From positions 1-26,102 of the forward strand of contig CAKPYV010000029.1 in assembly GCA_934203205.1 (NCBI GenBank): a stretch of 26,102 nt of DNA, read 5' to 3'. Each line of letters begins with the position of its first letter. Position 1 is the stretch's first letter. Below, in pieces: positions 6,741-13,858 of this stretch. Made by a program: the position numbers and the translations under genes. Source of the DNA: an uncultured Anaerovibrio sp. (GTDB lineage Bacteria; Bacillota; Negativicutes; Selenomonadales; Selenomonadaceae). The notes below the pieces were generated by a model. The model was not told where the DNA came from. It saw only the letters and a program-made list of their open reading frames with translations, and did no database searches.

Positions 6741-7576
6741 AAAAGCTTGTAGTAATTCGTGGTGGTGGCGAGCTGGCCACAGGTATTGCCCATCGTCTCC
6801 ATAATACTGGTTTTCAGGTGCTGATGCTGGAGAAGGCTGCTCCCTCTGCCATACGTCGGGATATTGTTTTTGCTGAGGCTGTTTATGATGGGGAAAAGAA
6901 GGTGGAGCGTACCATCTGTACCCGGGCGGATTCTCTCCATGAGGCAGAGAAAATGCTGAAAAACGGTCAGATTGTGATTATGGTGGATCCAGAGGCAGAT
7001 TGCCTTCAGAAGCTAAAGCCAAGAATCCTGATAGATGCTATTTATGCCAAGCGGAATATGGGAACCTATATGGATATGGCGGATTTCACAGTGGCTATTG
7101 GCCCTGGCTTTGTGGCTGGCCGGGATGTAAACTGCGTTATTGAAACTACCAGAGGTCATAATCTGGGCCGGATTATTTATGAAGGCCAGGCTCTGCCAGA
7201 GAAGGAAACTGTAGAGCTGCGGGCTTTGATGCGGGCTTCCCACTCCATTAATGCTCCTTGTGATGGTTATTTGGAGGCTGGACATCCTCTGTCCTATATT
7301 GTGAAGAAGGATGAGGTTATAGCCAAGCTGAATATGGATGGTGGCAATGTCTTTGAAATCAAGGCTCCTGTGGAGGGTGTATTGAGAGGCCTTTTGCATG
7401 ATGGCTGTCCAGTGCGTACAGGCTTGAAGATTGCGGAAATAGATCCTAGCACCCAGCCAGCCAACTGCACAACTATCTCCGCTAAGAGCCGTTGTATTTC
7501 CGGCTCTGTGCTGGAGGCTATTATGGTGTGGGAAAATTCCCATGTAAAGAAGTCTCGCTTCTCCTGGAAGAAGTAA
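6737..7576 (+). CDS. yqeB: EF2563/YqeB-type protein of the selenium-dependent molybdenum hydroxylase system
   Basis: 279 aa. The N-terminal Rossmann-like motif VIRGGGELATGIAHRL (5-20) is followed by IRRDIVFAEAVYDG. Family-typical blocks follow: AIYAKRNMGT, AIGPGFVAGRDVNCVIETTRGHNLGRI, GVLRGLLHDGCPV and the C-terminal TISAKSRCISGSVLEAI. The family is found beside genes for selenium-dependent molybdenum hydroxylases and is thought to act in cofactor maturation; the biochemical step is not known. No selD, molybdenum hydroxylase or other maturation gene is visible here, so this copy stands alone. TAGGAG lies about 10 nt before the ATG. Confidence 0.85.
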   Translation: MKKLVVIRGGGELATGIAHRLHNTGFQVLMLEKAAPSAIRRDIVFAEAVYDGEKKVERTICTRADSLHEAEKMLKNGQIVIMVDPEADCLQKLKPRILIDAIYAKRNMGTYMDMADFTVAIGPGFVAGRDVNCVIETTRGHNLGRIIYEGQALPEKETVELRALMRASHSINAPCDGYLEAGHPLSYIVKKDEVIAKLNMDGGNVFEIKAPVEGVLRGLLHDGCPVRTGLKIAEIDPSTQPANCTTISAKSRCISGSVLEAIMVWENSHVKKSRFSWKK

Positions 7577-7626
7577 ATTAATCAGTCCAGTCCTTTATGG
7601 GACTGTAACAAATTGGTGGTGTTTTT

Positions 7627-7986
7627 GTGTCTTATGTAGTTACCAAATTAGTAATCACAGAAAAAAGCGTGGATTTTTTTCTGCTAGGTGCTTATAGTGA
7701 TATAAAGCAGGCTGCTGCGGCGGCTACCGAGGAATACAAGGCCTATAACAAGGCGGCTTCCTTTATGAATCTGGAAATGGTGAATGAATGGCTGTCTACT
7801 AGAGGTGAGTATTCTTTCCGTAGGGATGCCAGGAATCGCCTTCAGCTGGATATTAGCCAGGTAGAGGAAAATCAGCCTGTGCCAGCTGAGCATCAGAAGC
7901 TTTACTCCTGCAGCGAGGAGGATAAGGTGTGGGTGCAGATGAGTTCTGCCTTGGTACCTGATGGTGTTAGCAAGGCAGAAATCTAA
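7627..7986 (+). CDS. Hypothetical protein, 119 aa
   Basis: The ORF starts at GTG (7627), 50 nt after the YqeB-like gene, with only a weak GGTGGTG before it. The product is soluble with no signal peptide or membrane segment. It reads as a mixed alpha/beta protein with an Ala-rich helix (IKQAAAAATEEYKAYNKAA, about 26-44) and an acidic C-terminal half. Codon use resembles the neighbouring genes, which supports it being real. I do not recognise the family. Confidence 0.65.
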   Translation: MSYVVTKLVITEKSVDFFLLGAYSDIKQAAAAATEEYKAYNKAASFMNLEMVNEWLSTRGEYSFRRDARNRLQLDISQVEENQPVPAEHQKLYSCSEEDKVWVQMSSALVPDGVSKAEI

Positions 7987-8004
7987 GAATTACTGAAAAA
8001 AGAG

Positions 8005-8033
8005 TTGACACGATATTAGTAATGTGATAATAT
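8005..8033 (+). promoter_or_regulatory. Strong promoter of the tRNA gene
   Basis: TTGACA (8005-8010), a 17-base spacer, then TAATAT (8028-8033), 29 bases before the tRNA. The -35 box is a perfect consensus. Confidence 0.75.
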
Positions 8034-8062
8034 AATAATGTTGGTTGTGAGATTGACATTAT

Positions 8063-8140
8063 GACTCAGTAGCTCAGCTGGATTAGAGTATTTGACTACG
8101 AATCAAAGGGTCGGGGGTTCGAGTCCCTCCTGGGTCACCA
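8063..8140 (+). tRNA. tRNA-Arg (anticodon ACG)
   Basis: The acceptor arms GACTCAG and CTGGGTC pair (one T-G wobble). The D arm GCTC/GAGT closes with one wobble. The anticodon stem TTTGA/TCAAA encloses the loop CTACGAA, giving anticodon ACG. The T arm GGGGG/CCCTC encloses TTCGAGT. CCA is encoded at 8138-8140. The first anticodon base is expected to be deaminated to inosine so that it reads CGU, CGC and CGA. Single-gene transcript with its own promoter and terminator. Confidence 0.96.
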
Positions 8141-8148
8141 TTGAGATT

Positions 8149-8180
8149 AAACCTTTATCCATTTGGATAGAGGTTTTTTT
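8149..8180 (+). terminator. Intrinsic terminator of tRNA-Arg
   Basis: AACCTTTATCC pairs with GGATAGAGGTT (one wobble) around a 4-nt loop and runs into seven T. It begins nine bases after the CCA end. Confidence 0.85.
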
Positions 8181-8203
8181 GTGCGTAAATATTTTATAGA
8201 TTC

Positions 8204-8278
8204 TCGATATACAGCCTGCGGTCATAACGACTGTTGCTCTGTCCGACTTAATGGGCCAGACGCAAAAGTGTCATGCCT
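8204..8278 (-). repeat. Internally deleted, inverted remnant of the interspersed element (copy B)
   Basis: Read on the minus strand, 8278-8259 matches the start of the right module (GGCATGACACTTTTGCGTC). It is joined directly to the module's last ~54 bases (8257-8204). About 120 internal bases are missing. No inverted-repeat end is recognisable on either side. The rest of the gap between the tRNA terminator and the tetR gene shows nothing else except the tetR promoter. Confidence 0.8.
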
Positions 8279-8311
8279 ACAGAAATAATATGAACACAAT
8301 TCATTTTTTAC

Positions 8312-8340
8312 TTTAAAAATCCATGAATATCGTATATAAT
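8312..8340 (+). promoter_or_regulatory. Likely promoter of the tetR-ahbC-ahbD operon
   Basis: A perfect -10 box TATAAT at 8335-8340 and a weak -35 TTTAAA at 8312-8317, spaced 17 bases, 32 bases before the tetR ATG. The weak -35 suggests control by an activator or a generally low output. Confidence 0.5.
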
Positions 8341-8372
8341 ATAGCAATGAGTTATTTGGGAGGTGTTTTTTT

Positions 8373-9005
8373 ATGGCTGAAATTAGCAAAAGGGAGCAAA
8401 AAAAGCTTCTAGCTAAGCAAACAATCATGGAAACAGCCATTGAACAATTTGTCCAGCGGGGATTTCAAGCTACTTCAATAGCGGATATTATGAAGGCGGC
8501 CCATATGGGATTGGGAACCTTCTATAATTATTTTGACTCTAAGGAGCAGCTGCTGCACTACTTGTTAGATAATCTAGCTGTACAGTTGCAGCAGAGGCTG
8601 CAGCATTTGACCGCAGAGCAAAAAAGCAAGGCTGAAATCCTGCGAGAGATGGTGCTGATGACGGCACAGCTGGTAGATAGCAATAAATATGTCCTGCCTT
8701 TGTTCTTAAGTGCTGGAGCACGGCCGGAGCAGGCTTCAGAGGAGGCTAAGGGCAAGGAAAAGGACTGCGACCTGGAACCTCATGAGCATAGAGGTCATGG
8801 TCCTGCTTTTATGGCCATGTTTCTACAGCTGGTGCAGGAAGGACAGGCCAGTGGGGAATTTCGGCAGGATGTTTCTGCAGAAATTATTACAGAAATGTTC
8901 CATTCTTTGTTTCAGGCAGCAGCCTTTAGCAGTCTGCCTTTAAGCTTTGAAGAAAATATTACCATGAAGCTTAGACTGATAATTGATGGTATCTGTACCA
9001 AATAG
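8373..9005 (+). CDS. TetR/AcrR-family transcriptional regulator
   Basis: 210 aa. The N-terminal TetR DNA-binding domain spans about 10-58, with the helix-turn-helix ATSIADIMKAAHMGLGTFYNYFDSKEQLL. The ligand-binding part (about 65-210) is helical. It contains an unusual polar loop near residues 125-145 (KGKEKDCDLEPHEHRGHGPAF) with one Cys, three His and several acidic residues, which could bind metal or heme. GGGAGGT precedes the ATG. The stop lies 30 nt before ahbC, so it is probably co-transcribed with the heme genes and may control them. That role is inferred from position. Confidence 0.88.
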   Translation: MAEISKREQKKLLAKQTIMETAIEQFVQRGFQATSIADIMKAAHMGLGTFYNYFDSKEQLLHYLLDNLAVQLQQRLQHLTAEQKSKAEILREMVLMTAQLVDSNKYVLPLFLSAGARPEQASEEAKGKEKDCDLEPHEHRGHGPAFMAMFLQLVQEGQASGEFRQDVSAEIITEMFHSLFQAAAFSSLPLSFEENITMKLRLIIDGICTK

Positions 9006-9035
9006 ATAAATTGTGTAATAGGATGAGTGTAAAAA

Positions 9036-10229
9036 ATGATTAGTGTAACCAAGCTTTTATTTGCCAGAGAATACTATGGTGATTCTCTGAGATATACCAA
9101 GAATGCCCATGCCATGCGAAATGGTGCTGGTGAGGGCATGGGACCGGTGGTGGTGTGGAATTCCACCAAAACCTGCAATCTGAAATGTCGTCATTGCTAT
9201 ATGAGCTCTGATAATAAGAAGTACCAGAATGAGCTGACTACCCAGGAAGCCAAAAGCTTCATTGATGATTTGGCAGATTTTCATGTACCAGTATTGCTAT
9301 TCTCTGGCGGTGAGCCTTTGATTCGTCCAGATTTCTTTGAACTGGCAGAATATGCTCAGGCCAAGGGAGTGCGTCCAACCCTGTCCACCAATGGCACCTT
9401 GATTACCAGAGAGGTGGCTCAGCGCATCAAGGATATTGGGGTGGGTTATGTAGGGATTTCTCTGGATGGCTTGCAGGATGTAAATGACCAGTTCCGAGGA
9501 GTAGAAGGGGCCTTCCAGAAGGCTATGGAAGGCATTCAGAATTGTGTGGCTGTCGGTCAGCGGGTGGGCCTGCGCTTTACCATTAATCACCACAATATTC
9601 AGGAGCTGGAAAATATTTTTGATTTTATTGAGCGGGAGAATATTAACAGAGTCTGCTTCTATCACTTGGTTTATTCCGGTCGGGGTACAGCCATGAAGAA
9701 TCAGGATGTTACTGCGGAGGAATCCCGTCGGGCTATGGATATTATTATTCGCCGTACCAAGGATTTTGAGGACAGAGGTCTGGAAAAGGAGATTCTTACT
9801 GTAGATAACCATTGTGATGGTGTTTATATGTATCTCAAGGCTCTTGCTGAGGGCAATGACCAGCAGGCGGCTCAGATAAAGAAATATATTTCCATGAACG
9901 GAGGCAATCGCTCTGGTATAGCCTTTGGGGAGGTAGATCCCTTTGGCTATGTTCACCCAGACCAGTTTACCCAGCATCACACCTTTGGCAATGTAAGGGA
10001 TAGGAAGTTTAGTGAAATTTGGCAGGATACCTCCAATCCGATTATGGCTGGTCTAAAGGATAGAAAGCCACTATTAAAGGGGCGTTGTAGTCAGTGTCGT
10101 TTCCTGGAAAATTGCAATGGCAATTTCCGTACCAGAGCAGAGGCTGTTACAGGGGATTTCTGGGAATCTGACCCATCCTGTTATTTGACAGATGAGGAAA
10201 TTGGGATAGCAGGAGGTGCTGACAAATGA
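9036..10229 (+). CDS. ahbC: AhbC/NirJ1-type radical SAM enzyme of siroheme-dependent heme biosynthesis
   Basis: 397 aa. In the alternative heme pathway AhbC removes the C2 and C7 acetate side chains of 12,18-didecarboxysiroheme to give Fe-coproporphyrin III. The radical SAM cluster ligands are Cys47, Cys51 and Cys54 (TCNLKCRHCYMSS). The SAM motif GGEP is at 91-94, with STNGTLIT at 117-124 and GISLDGLQD at 140-148. A C-terminal SPASM-like Cys set (Cys351, 354, 360 and 382) should hold an auxiliary 4Fe-4S cluster. The NirJ1 designation used in Firmicutes refers to its likeness to NirJ of heme d1 synthesis. The gene overlaps ahbD by 4 nt (ATGA), which strongly supports a joint pathway role. The siroheme decarboxylase genes ahbA/ahbB are not in the window. 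Confidence 0.86.
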   Translation: MISVTKLLFAREYYGDSLRYTKNAHAMRNGAGEGMGPVVVWNSTKTCNLKCRHCYMSSDNKKYQNELTTQEAKSFIDDLADFHVPVLLFSGGEPLIRPDFFELAEYAQAKGVRPTLSTNGTLITREVAQRIKDIGVGYVGISLDGLQDVNDQFRGVEGAFQKAMEGIQNCVAVGQRVGLRFTINHHNIQELENIFDFIERENINRVCFYHLVYSGRGTAMKNQDVTAEESRRAMDIIIRRTKDFEDRGLEKEILTVDNHCDGVYMYLKALAEGNDQQAAQIKKYISMNGGNRSGIAFGEVDPFGYVHPDQFTQHHTFGNVRDRKFSEIWQDTSNPIMAGLKDRKPLLKGRCSQCRFLENCNGNFRTRAEAVTGDFWESDPSCYLTDEEIGIAGGADK

Positions 10230-11218
10230 TAGTTTCCTGGAATACTACCAATGCCTGCAATATGTACTGTGACCATTGTTATCGAGATGCAGGCTGTAAG
10301 GCTGAGGAGGAGCTGTCTACAGCAGAGGCCAAGACGCTTTTGGAGCAGATAGCTAGAGCCAATTTCAAAATTATGATTTTTTCTGGGGGCGAGCCTTTGA
10401 TGCGGCCTGATATTGTAGAGCTGGTAGCCTATGCCACCAGTCTAGGTCTTCGGCCGGTATTTGGCACCAATGGCACTTTGATTACCTTGGAAATGGCCCA
10501 AAAGCTAAAGGATGCCGGGGCTATGGGCATGGGAATCTCCTTGGACTCTATGGATAAGGAGAAGCACAATCAGTTCCGTAAGTTCCCAGGAGCCTGGGAA
10601 GGGGCGGTACAGGGGATGCGAAATTGTCGTGCTGTAGGTCTGCCTTTTCAGATTCACACCACAGTTATGGAGTGGAACAATCACGAGCTGGAGGCTTTGA
10701 CGGACTTTGCCGTAGCCGAGGGGGCTGTGGCTCATCATTTCTTCTTCTTGGTGCCTACGGGACGAGCCAAAACCATTGAAGCAGAGTCCTTGCGGGCAGA
10801 GGCCTATGAGGAAACCCTGACCAGAATCATGAAGAAACAGCAGCAGGTGGATATTGAATTGAAGCCAACCTGTGCTCCGCAGTTCCTGCGGATTGCAGAC
10901 CAGATGGGATTGAAAACCCGCTTCCGCAGAGGTTGCCTTGCTGGTACAGCCTATTGTATAATTAGCCCTAGGGGCAAGGTGCAGCCTTGTGCCTATTTGA
11001 ATATGGAGCTGGGGGATGTGCGCCAGACTCCATTTGATGAAATCTGGAAAAACAGCCCTGTGCTGAACAAGCTGCGCACTATGGAGTATTCCGGTGGCTG
11101 CGGCAGCTGTCAGTACAAGAGAGCCTGCGGTGGCTGTCGGGCCAGAGCTGCCTACTACCATGAGGGTGACTATATGGCCGAGGAGCCATGGTGCCTTTAT
11201 CATGGCCGCAAAGGCTAA
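10226..11218 (+). CDS. ahbD: AhbD/NirJ2-type radical SAM enzyme (Fe-coproporphyrin III decarboxylase)
   Basis: 330 aa. AhbD oxidatively decarboxylates two propionates of Fe-coproporphyrin III to the vinyl groups of heme b. The radical SAM ligands are Cys11, Cys15 and Cys18 (ACNMYCDHCYRDAGC), very close to the N-terminus. GGEP is at 54-57 and GTNGTLIT at 80-87. The C-terminal part is Cys-rich (Cys216, 237, 244, 255, 292, 295, 301, 304, 323). It ends in CGSCQYKRACGGCRARA, the SPASM/twitch pattern for auxiliary clusters. The start ATG overlaps the ahbC stop. A 7-bp hairpin (11260-11277) lies in the short gap before the HAD gene but has no T run, so read-through is likely. Confidence 0.85.
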   Translation: MIVSWNTTNACNMYCDHCYRDAGCKAEEELSTAEAKTLLEQIARANFKIMIFSGGEPLMRPDIVELVAYATSLGLRPVFGTNGTLITLEMAQKLKDAGAMGMGISLDSMDKEKHNQFRKFPGAWEGAVQGMRNCRAVGLPFQIHTTVMEWNNHELEALTDFAVAEGAVAHHFFFLVPTGRAKTIEAESLRAEAYEETLTRIMKKQQQVDIELKPTCAPQFLRIADQMGLKTRFRRGCLAGTAYCIISPRGKVQPCAYLNMELGDVRQTPFDEIWKNSPVLNKLRTMEYSGGCGSCQYKRACGGCRARAAYYHEGDYMAEEPWCLYHGRKG

Positions 11219-11299
11219 AAATCAGGATGGTTGGGGCAGGCTGTAGAGATGTTGTAGGGTTGCCAATCTCTTGGCAATTGGTGATACGGGGTGAAGTAT

Positions 11300-12100
11300 A
11301 TGATAAAAGTAATTTTTTCTGACATGGATGGAACCTTGCTGGATGAGAATGGCCAGCTGCCAGCTGAATTTGATGAGGTCATGGGAGAGCTGAAAAAGCG
11401 AAATGTAATTTTTGCGCCTACCAGTGGCCGTCAGTATTATGCCCTGATGTATCAAATGGGTAAGTACAAGGATGATTTCCTCTTTCTGGCAGAAAATGGA
11501 GCTTATTCCTGCTATCGGGAAAAGGAAATGTTTTCCAGCACCATTGACAAGGCTGAATATATGAAGGTCCTTCATAAGGCCATGAGTGTACCTCATATTT
11601 ATCCCGTAGTCAGTGGTAAAAAGAACAGCTACGTTCTGCGCCAGTGGGAGCCATATATTGGAGAACTGCACAAATACTATACCAGAGCTGAGTATGTAGA
11701 CAGATTTGAGGATATTGATGATGATTTCATCAAGCTGGCCTTGGCAGACAATGAATATGAGGATTCCGTAAAGAATATCTGGGAGCCTATGTCTGATTTG
11801 GATACCTATCTCCATCGTACTCTGAGCAGCAATGTGTGGGTGGATTATTTGAATCCAGATGCTAACAAGGGCTGGGCGGTTAAGAAGGTGCAGGAAAAAT
11901 TTGGCTTTAAGCCAGAGGAATGTGCTGCCTTTGGTGATTATATGAATGACTACGAAATGATGCAGTCTGTATATTATAGCTATGCCATGGCTAATGCCCA
12001 TCCTGATTTGAAAAAGGTGGCTAGATTCCAGTGCAAGAGCAATGTAGAGCATGGGGTAATGGAGCAGATTAAGGAGTTTATTCGTCAGGGGATGATTTAG
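11300..12100 (+). CDS. Cof-type HAD-superfamily phosphatase
   Basis: 266 aa from ATG at 11300. Motif I is DMDGTLLDE with Asp8 (nucleophile) and Asp10. Motif II is TSGR. The motif III lysine lies in NKGWAVKKV and motif IV is GDYMND. The large cap between motifs II and III is the Cof/C2B type that acts on sugar phosphates and other small phosphates. A GTG at 11291 would add three residues. The ATG at 11300 is preferred because GGGGTG lies 6-7 nt before it and the protein then begins directly with the first strand (MIKVIFSD). The stop TAG overlaps the GTG of the next gene by one base. Substrate unknown. Confidence 0.87.
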   Translation: MIKVIFSDMDGTLLDENGQLPAEFDEVMGELKKRNVIFAPTSGRQYYALMYQMGKYKDDFLFLAENGAYSCYREKEMFSSTIDKAEYMKVLHKAMSVPHIYPVVSGKKNSYVLRQWEPYIGELHKYYTRAEYVDRFEDIDDDFIKLALADNEYEDSVKNIWEPMSDLDTYLHRTLSSNVWVDYLNPDANKGWAVKKVQEKFGFKPEECAAFGDYMNDYEMMQSVYYSYAMANAHPDLKKVARFQCKSNVEHGVMEQIKEFIRQGMI

Positions 12101-12951
12101 TGAAATACGATTATCATATGCATTTTGAATATGGCGATTATGATGTGGAGTGGGTAAAGGGTTTCTTTGAGGCGGCAAAAAAAAGAGGCTTGGATGAAAT
12201 CGGTATTAGCGAGCATAGTCATACCTTTCCAGAGTTTCAGCAGCTTTATTATGATGATTTGATTTTGGATGATTCCTTTGTGGGAAGCTTTCAGCAAAAA
12301 TGGTTAAAGCGGAATAAATTCAAGCATACCTTGAAGGATTATTTTGCTTTTATGGCCAAGCTGCGGTCCTTGGGCTATAAAGTAAAAACCTGTATTGAGG
12401 TTTGCAATTTTCAGAATCAGGCCAAGGTAAGGGAAATCTTGTCTCACTATGATTTTGATTATGTTATTGGCTCTATACACTTCATTCGAGGCTGGGCTTA
12501 TGATTCCAGTGAAATTAAGGCTGAATGGCAGAATCATTCCTTAGAGGATATTTATGAATGGTACACCCAGGAGATTGAGCATCTCTGTGCTGGTGGCTGC
12601 TATGATGTGTTGGGACATCCTTTCAATATACGTTTGTATAAATATTTGCCAGATTTTGATGTACAGCCATATCTGCTGCGAGCTGTTAAGGCTCTGAAAA
12701 AAGCCAATATGGGTGTGGATGTGAACACTGGCACTCTATATCGTTATCCTATTGAGGAAATTTCTCCTTATCCAGAGTTTATGAAGCTGGCCAAGGAATA
12801 TGATCTGCCTATAATTACTTCCTCTGATGCCCATAAGCCAGAGGACTGTGGCAGTTATATTGACAAGGCCATTGAATATGCTAAGGGATTTGGATATACT
12901 CAGGGCCTTACCTTTGACCATAGACAGAGAAATCTGGTGAAGTTAGGGTAG
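12100..12951 (+). CDS. PHP-domain phosphoesterase, HisJ-like histidinol-phosphatase
   Basis: 283 aa. The PHP metal-binding residues are His6 and His8 (DYHMHFE), His39 (ISEHSH), Glu100, His127 (GSIHFI), His173 (LGHPFN), and Asp243/His245 (SSDAHKP). Order and spacing fit the HisJ family, which hydrolyses L-histidinol phosphate. No other histidine gene is near, so another small phosphoester is possible. The start GTG overlaps the HAD stop (TAGTG), with AGGGGAT just upstream: two coupled phosphatase genes of different folds. A sigma-70-type promoter for a following RNA begins seven bases past the stop. Confidence 0.82.
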   Translation: MKYDYHMHFEYGDYDVEWVKGFFEAAKKRGLDEIGISEHSHTFPEFQQLYYDDLILDDSFVGSFQQKWLKRNKFKHTLKDYFAFMAKLRSLGYKVKTCIEVCNFQNQAKVREILSHYDFDYVIGSIHFIRGWAYDSSEIKAEWQNHSLEDIYEWYTQEIEHLCAGGCYDVLGHPFNIRLYKYLPDFDVQPYLLRAVKALKKANMGVDVNTGTLYRYPIEEISPYPEFMKLAKEYDLPIITSSDAHKPEDCGSYIDKAIEYAKGFGYTQGLTFDHRQRNLVKLG

Positions 12952-12957
12952 AAGGAA

Positions 12958-12986
12958 TTGCCTATTAGACTGTAGTGTGGTATAAT
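12958..12986 (+). promoter_or_regulatory. Promoter of a candidate small RNA
   Basis: TTGCCT (12958-12963), exactly 17 bases, then a perfect TATAAT (12981-12986). It lies after the PHP gene, pointing toward a terminator about 60-90 bases away with no plus-strand gene between. Confidence 0.5.
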
Positions 12987-12992
12987 AATCTT

Positions 12993-13080
12993 GACAAAAG
13001 AGAAAATGTCGTACACTAAGACGGCTGTTGTCTTATGACAGCACAAAGCCCCCGCAAATGACAGTTGCGGGGGCTTTGCT
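12993..13080 (+). ncRNA. Candidate ~90-nt intergenic small RNA
   Basis: It lies between a good promoter and a strong terminator. The segment can form GACA/TGTC and AAGAC/GTCTT (or GCTGT/ACAGC) hairpins before the terminator stem. There is no ORF with a ribosome binding site. It matches no RNA family I can recognise. It could also be an unstable 3' fragment of the PHP mRNA. Confidence 0.35.
13045..13080. terminator. GC-rich convergent terminator
   Basis: A 13-bp perfect stem (AAAGCCCCCGCAA 13045-13057 with TTGCGGGGGCTTT 13065-13077) and a 7-nt loop. T-rich sequence follows on the plus side. It serves plus-strand transcripts and probably the convergent minus-strand gene that ends at 13082. Confidence 0.85.
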
Positions 13081-13081
13081 T

Positions 13082-13645
13082 TTAATGTTTTGGTGCCATA
13101 GGTGGGATTTTCATCTCTATTTCCTGATGGGCTAAGAGGTGCTCACTCATATCCTTGGAGGTATGCTGAGCCCAGATTTTTTGCAAAGTGGTAACAAAGG
13201 CACCGGAGGTCATAGAGGATTCTAATTGATTTTTTACAGCATGGCGAAGCTGGTCAAAGAACTCCTCAGAAAGCTCTACGGTACGTTGAGCCAGCAGAAC
13301 CTGCAACTGGGTATCTACCAGATAAAGGTGCATAACAGGCTCCTGCAAGTCCTCTAAAATAGGCTTTAGCCCAGGTGGCAGCAACTGTACACCTAGAGGG
13401 CAATCTCCCCAGCCATCCTTGAAGATGCCATCAATCTTGTAAAGCAGGAACAAAATACCATCCTGTTCATAGAGACCTAGCTCCAGCTTGCCAGTACGAA
13501 AGGCCTCTACGGCAATAACATCGGTTTTGCTAAGCTGTAAAATAAACATACAGCCATTGGCGTCAATTTGAAATAGACCACCATCCCCCTGATTCTTAAT
13601 AGGCAGGGGGAATTTTTCGCCTACCTGAAAATTTATATATTCCAT
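13082..13645 (-). CDS. Hypothetical cytosolic protein, 187 aa
   Basis: The start is clear: AAGGAGGAAACT directly before the ATG (minus strand) and a promoter at 13672-13700. There is no signal peptide or membrane segment. The N-terminal two-thirds is beta-rich (GGLFQIDANGCMFILQLSKTD, LELGLYEQDGILFLLYKIDG). The C-terminal third is helical (LSEEFFDQLRHAVKNQLES). It ends beside the shared terminator. I do not recognise the family and give no function. Confidence 0.75.
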   Translation of the reverse strand: MEYINFQVGEKFPLPIKNQGDGGLFQIDANGCMFILQLSKTDVIAVEAFRTGKLELGLYEQDGILFLLYKIDGIFKDGWGDCPLGVQLLPPGLKPILEDLQEPVMHLYLVDTQLQVLLAQRTVELSEEFFDQLRHAVKNQLESSMTSGAFVTTLQKIWAQHTSKDMSEHLLAHQEIEMKIPPMAPKH

Positions 13646-13671
13646 AGTTTCCTCCTTAATTTCATGGTTTT

Positions 13672-13700
13672 ATTATAACATTTTCTTTAGAGGCTGTCAT
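13672..13700 (-). promoter_or_regulatory. Promoter of the 187-aa protein gene
   Basis: On the minus strand, ATGACA (13700-13695), 17 bases, then TATAAT (13677-13672), about 27 bases before the ATG. Confidence 0.55.
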
Positions 13701-13858
13701 GATATTGACCTTAGCGGTACAATGGTATGCTGAGAAAGATATTTCAGTTAAACAAAATCTAGGTAAAAATATCTATATATGGTAAATATTACAAAAATAT
13801 GCTACAATAAACGCAGTGTATGTTTTTTCAGGAGAGACAAGGAAAAGAGGGTGTTGTT

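Noticed and set aside
7588..7605. Hairpin CAGTCC/GGACTG as a terminator after the YqeB-like gene
   Set aside because: Only six pairs, and the following bases (TAACAAATTGG) contain no T run.
11260..11277. Hairpin TTGCCAA-tctc-TTGGCAA as a terminator after ahbD
   Set aside because: No T run follows, and the ribosome binding site of the HAD gene begins shortly after. It may be an mRNA stability or regulatory stem but not a terminator.
11291..11299. GTG at 11291 as the start of the HAD gene
   Set aside because: It falls inside the Shine-Dalgarno-like GGGGTG; the ATG at 11300 has good spacing and gives the normal N-terminus of the fold.
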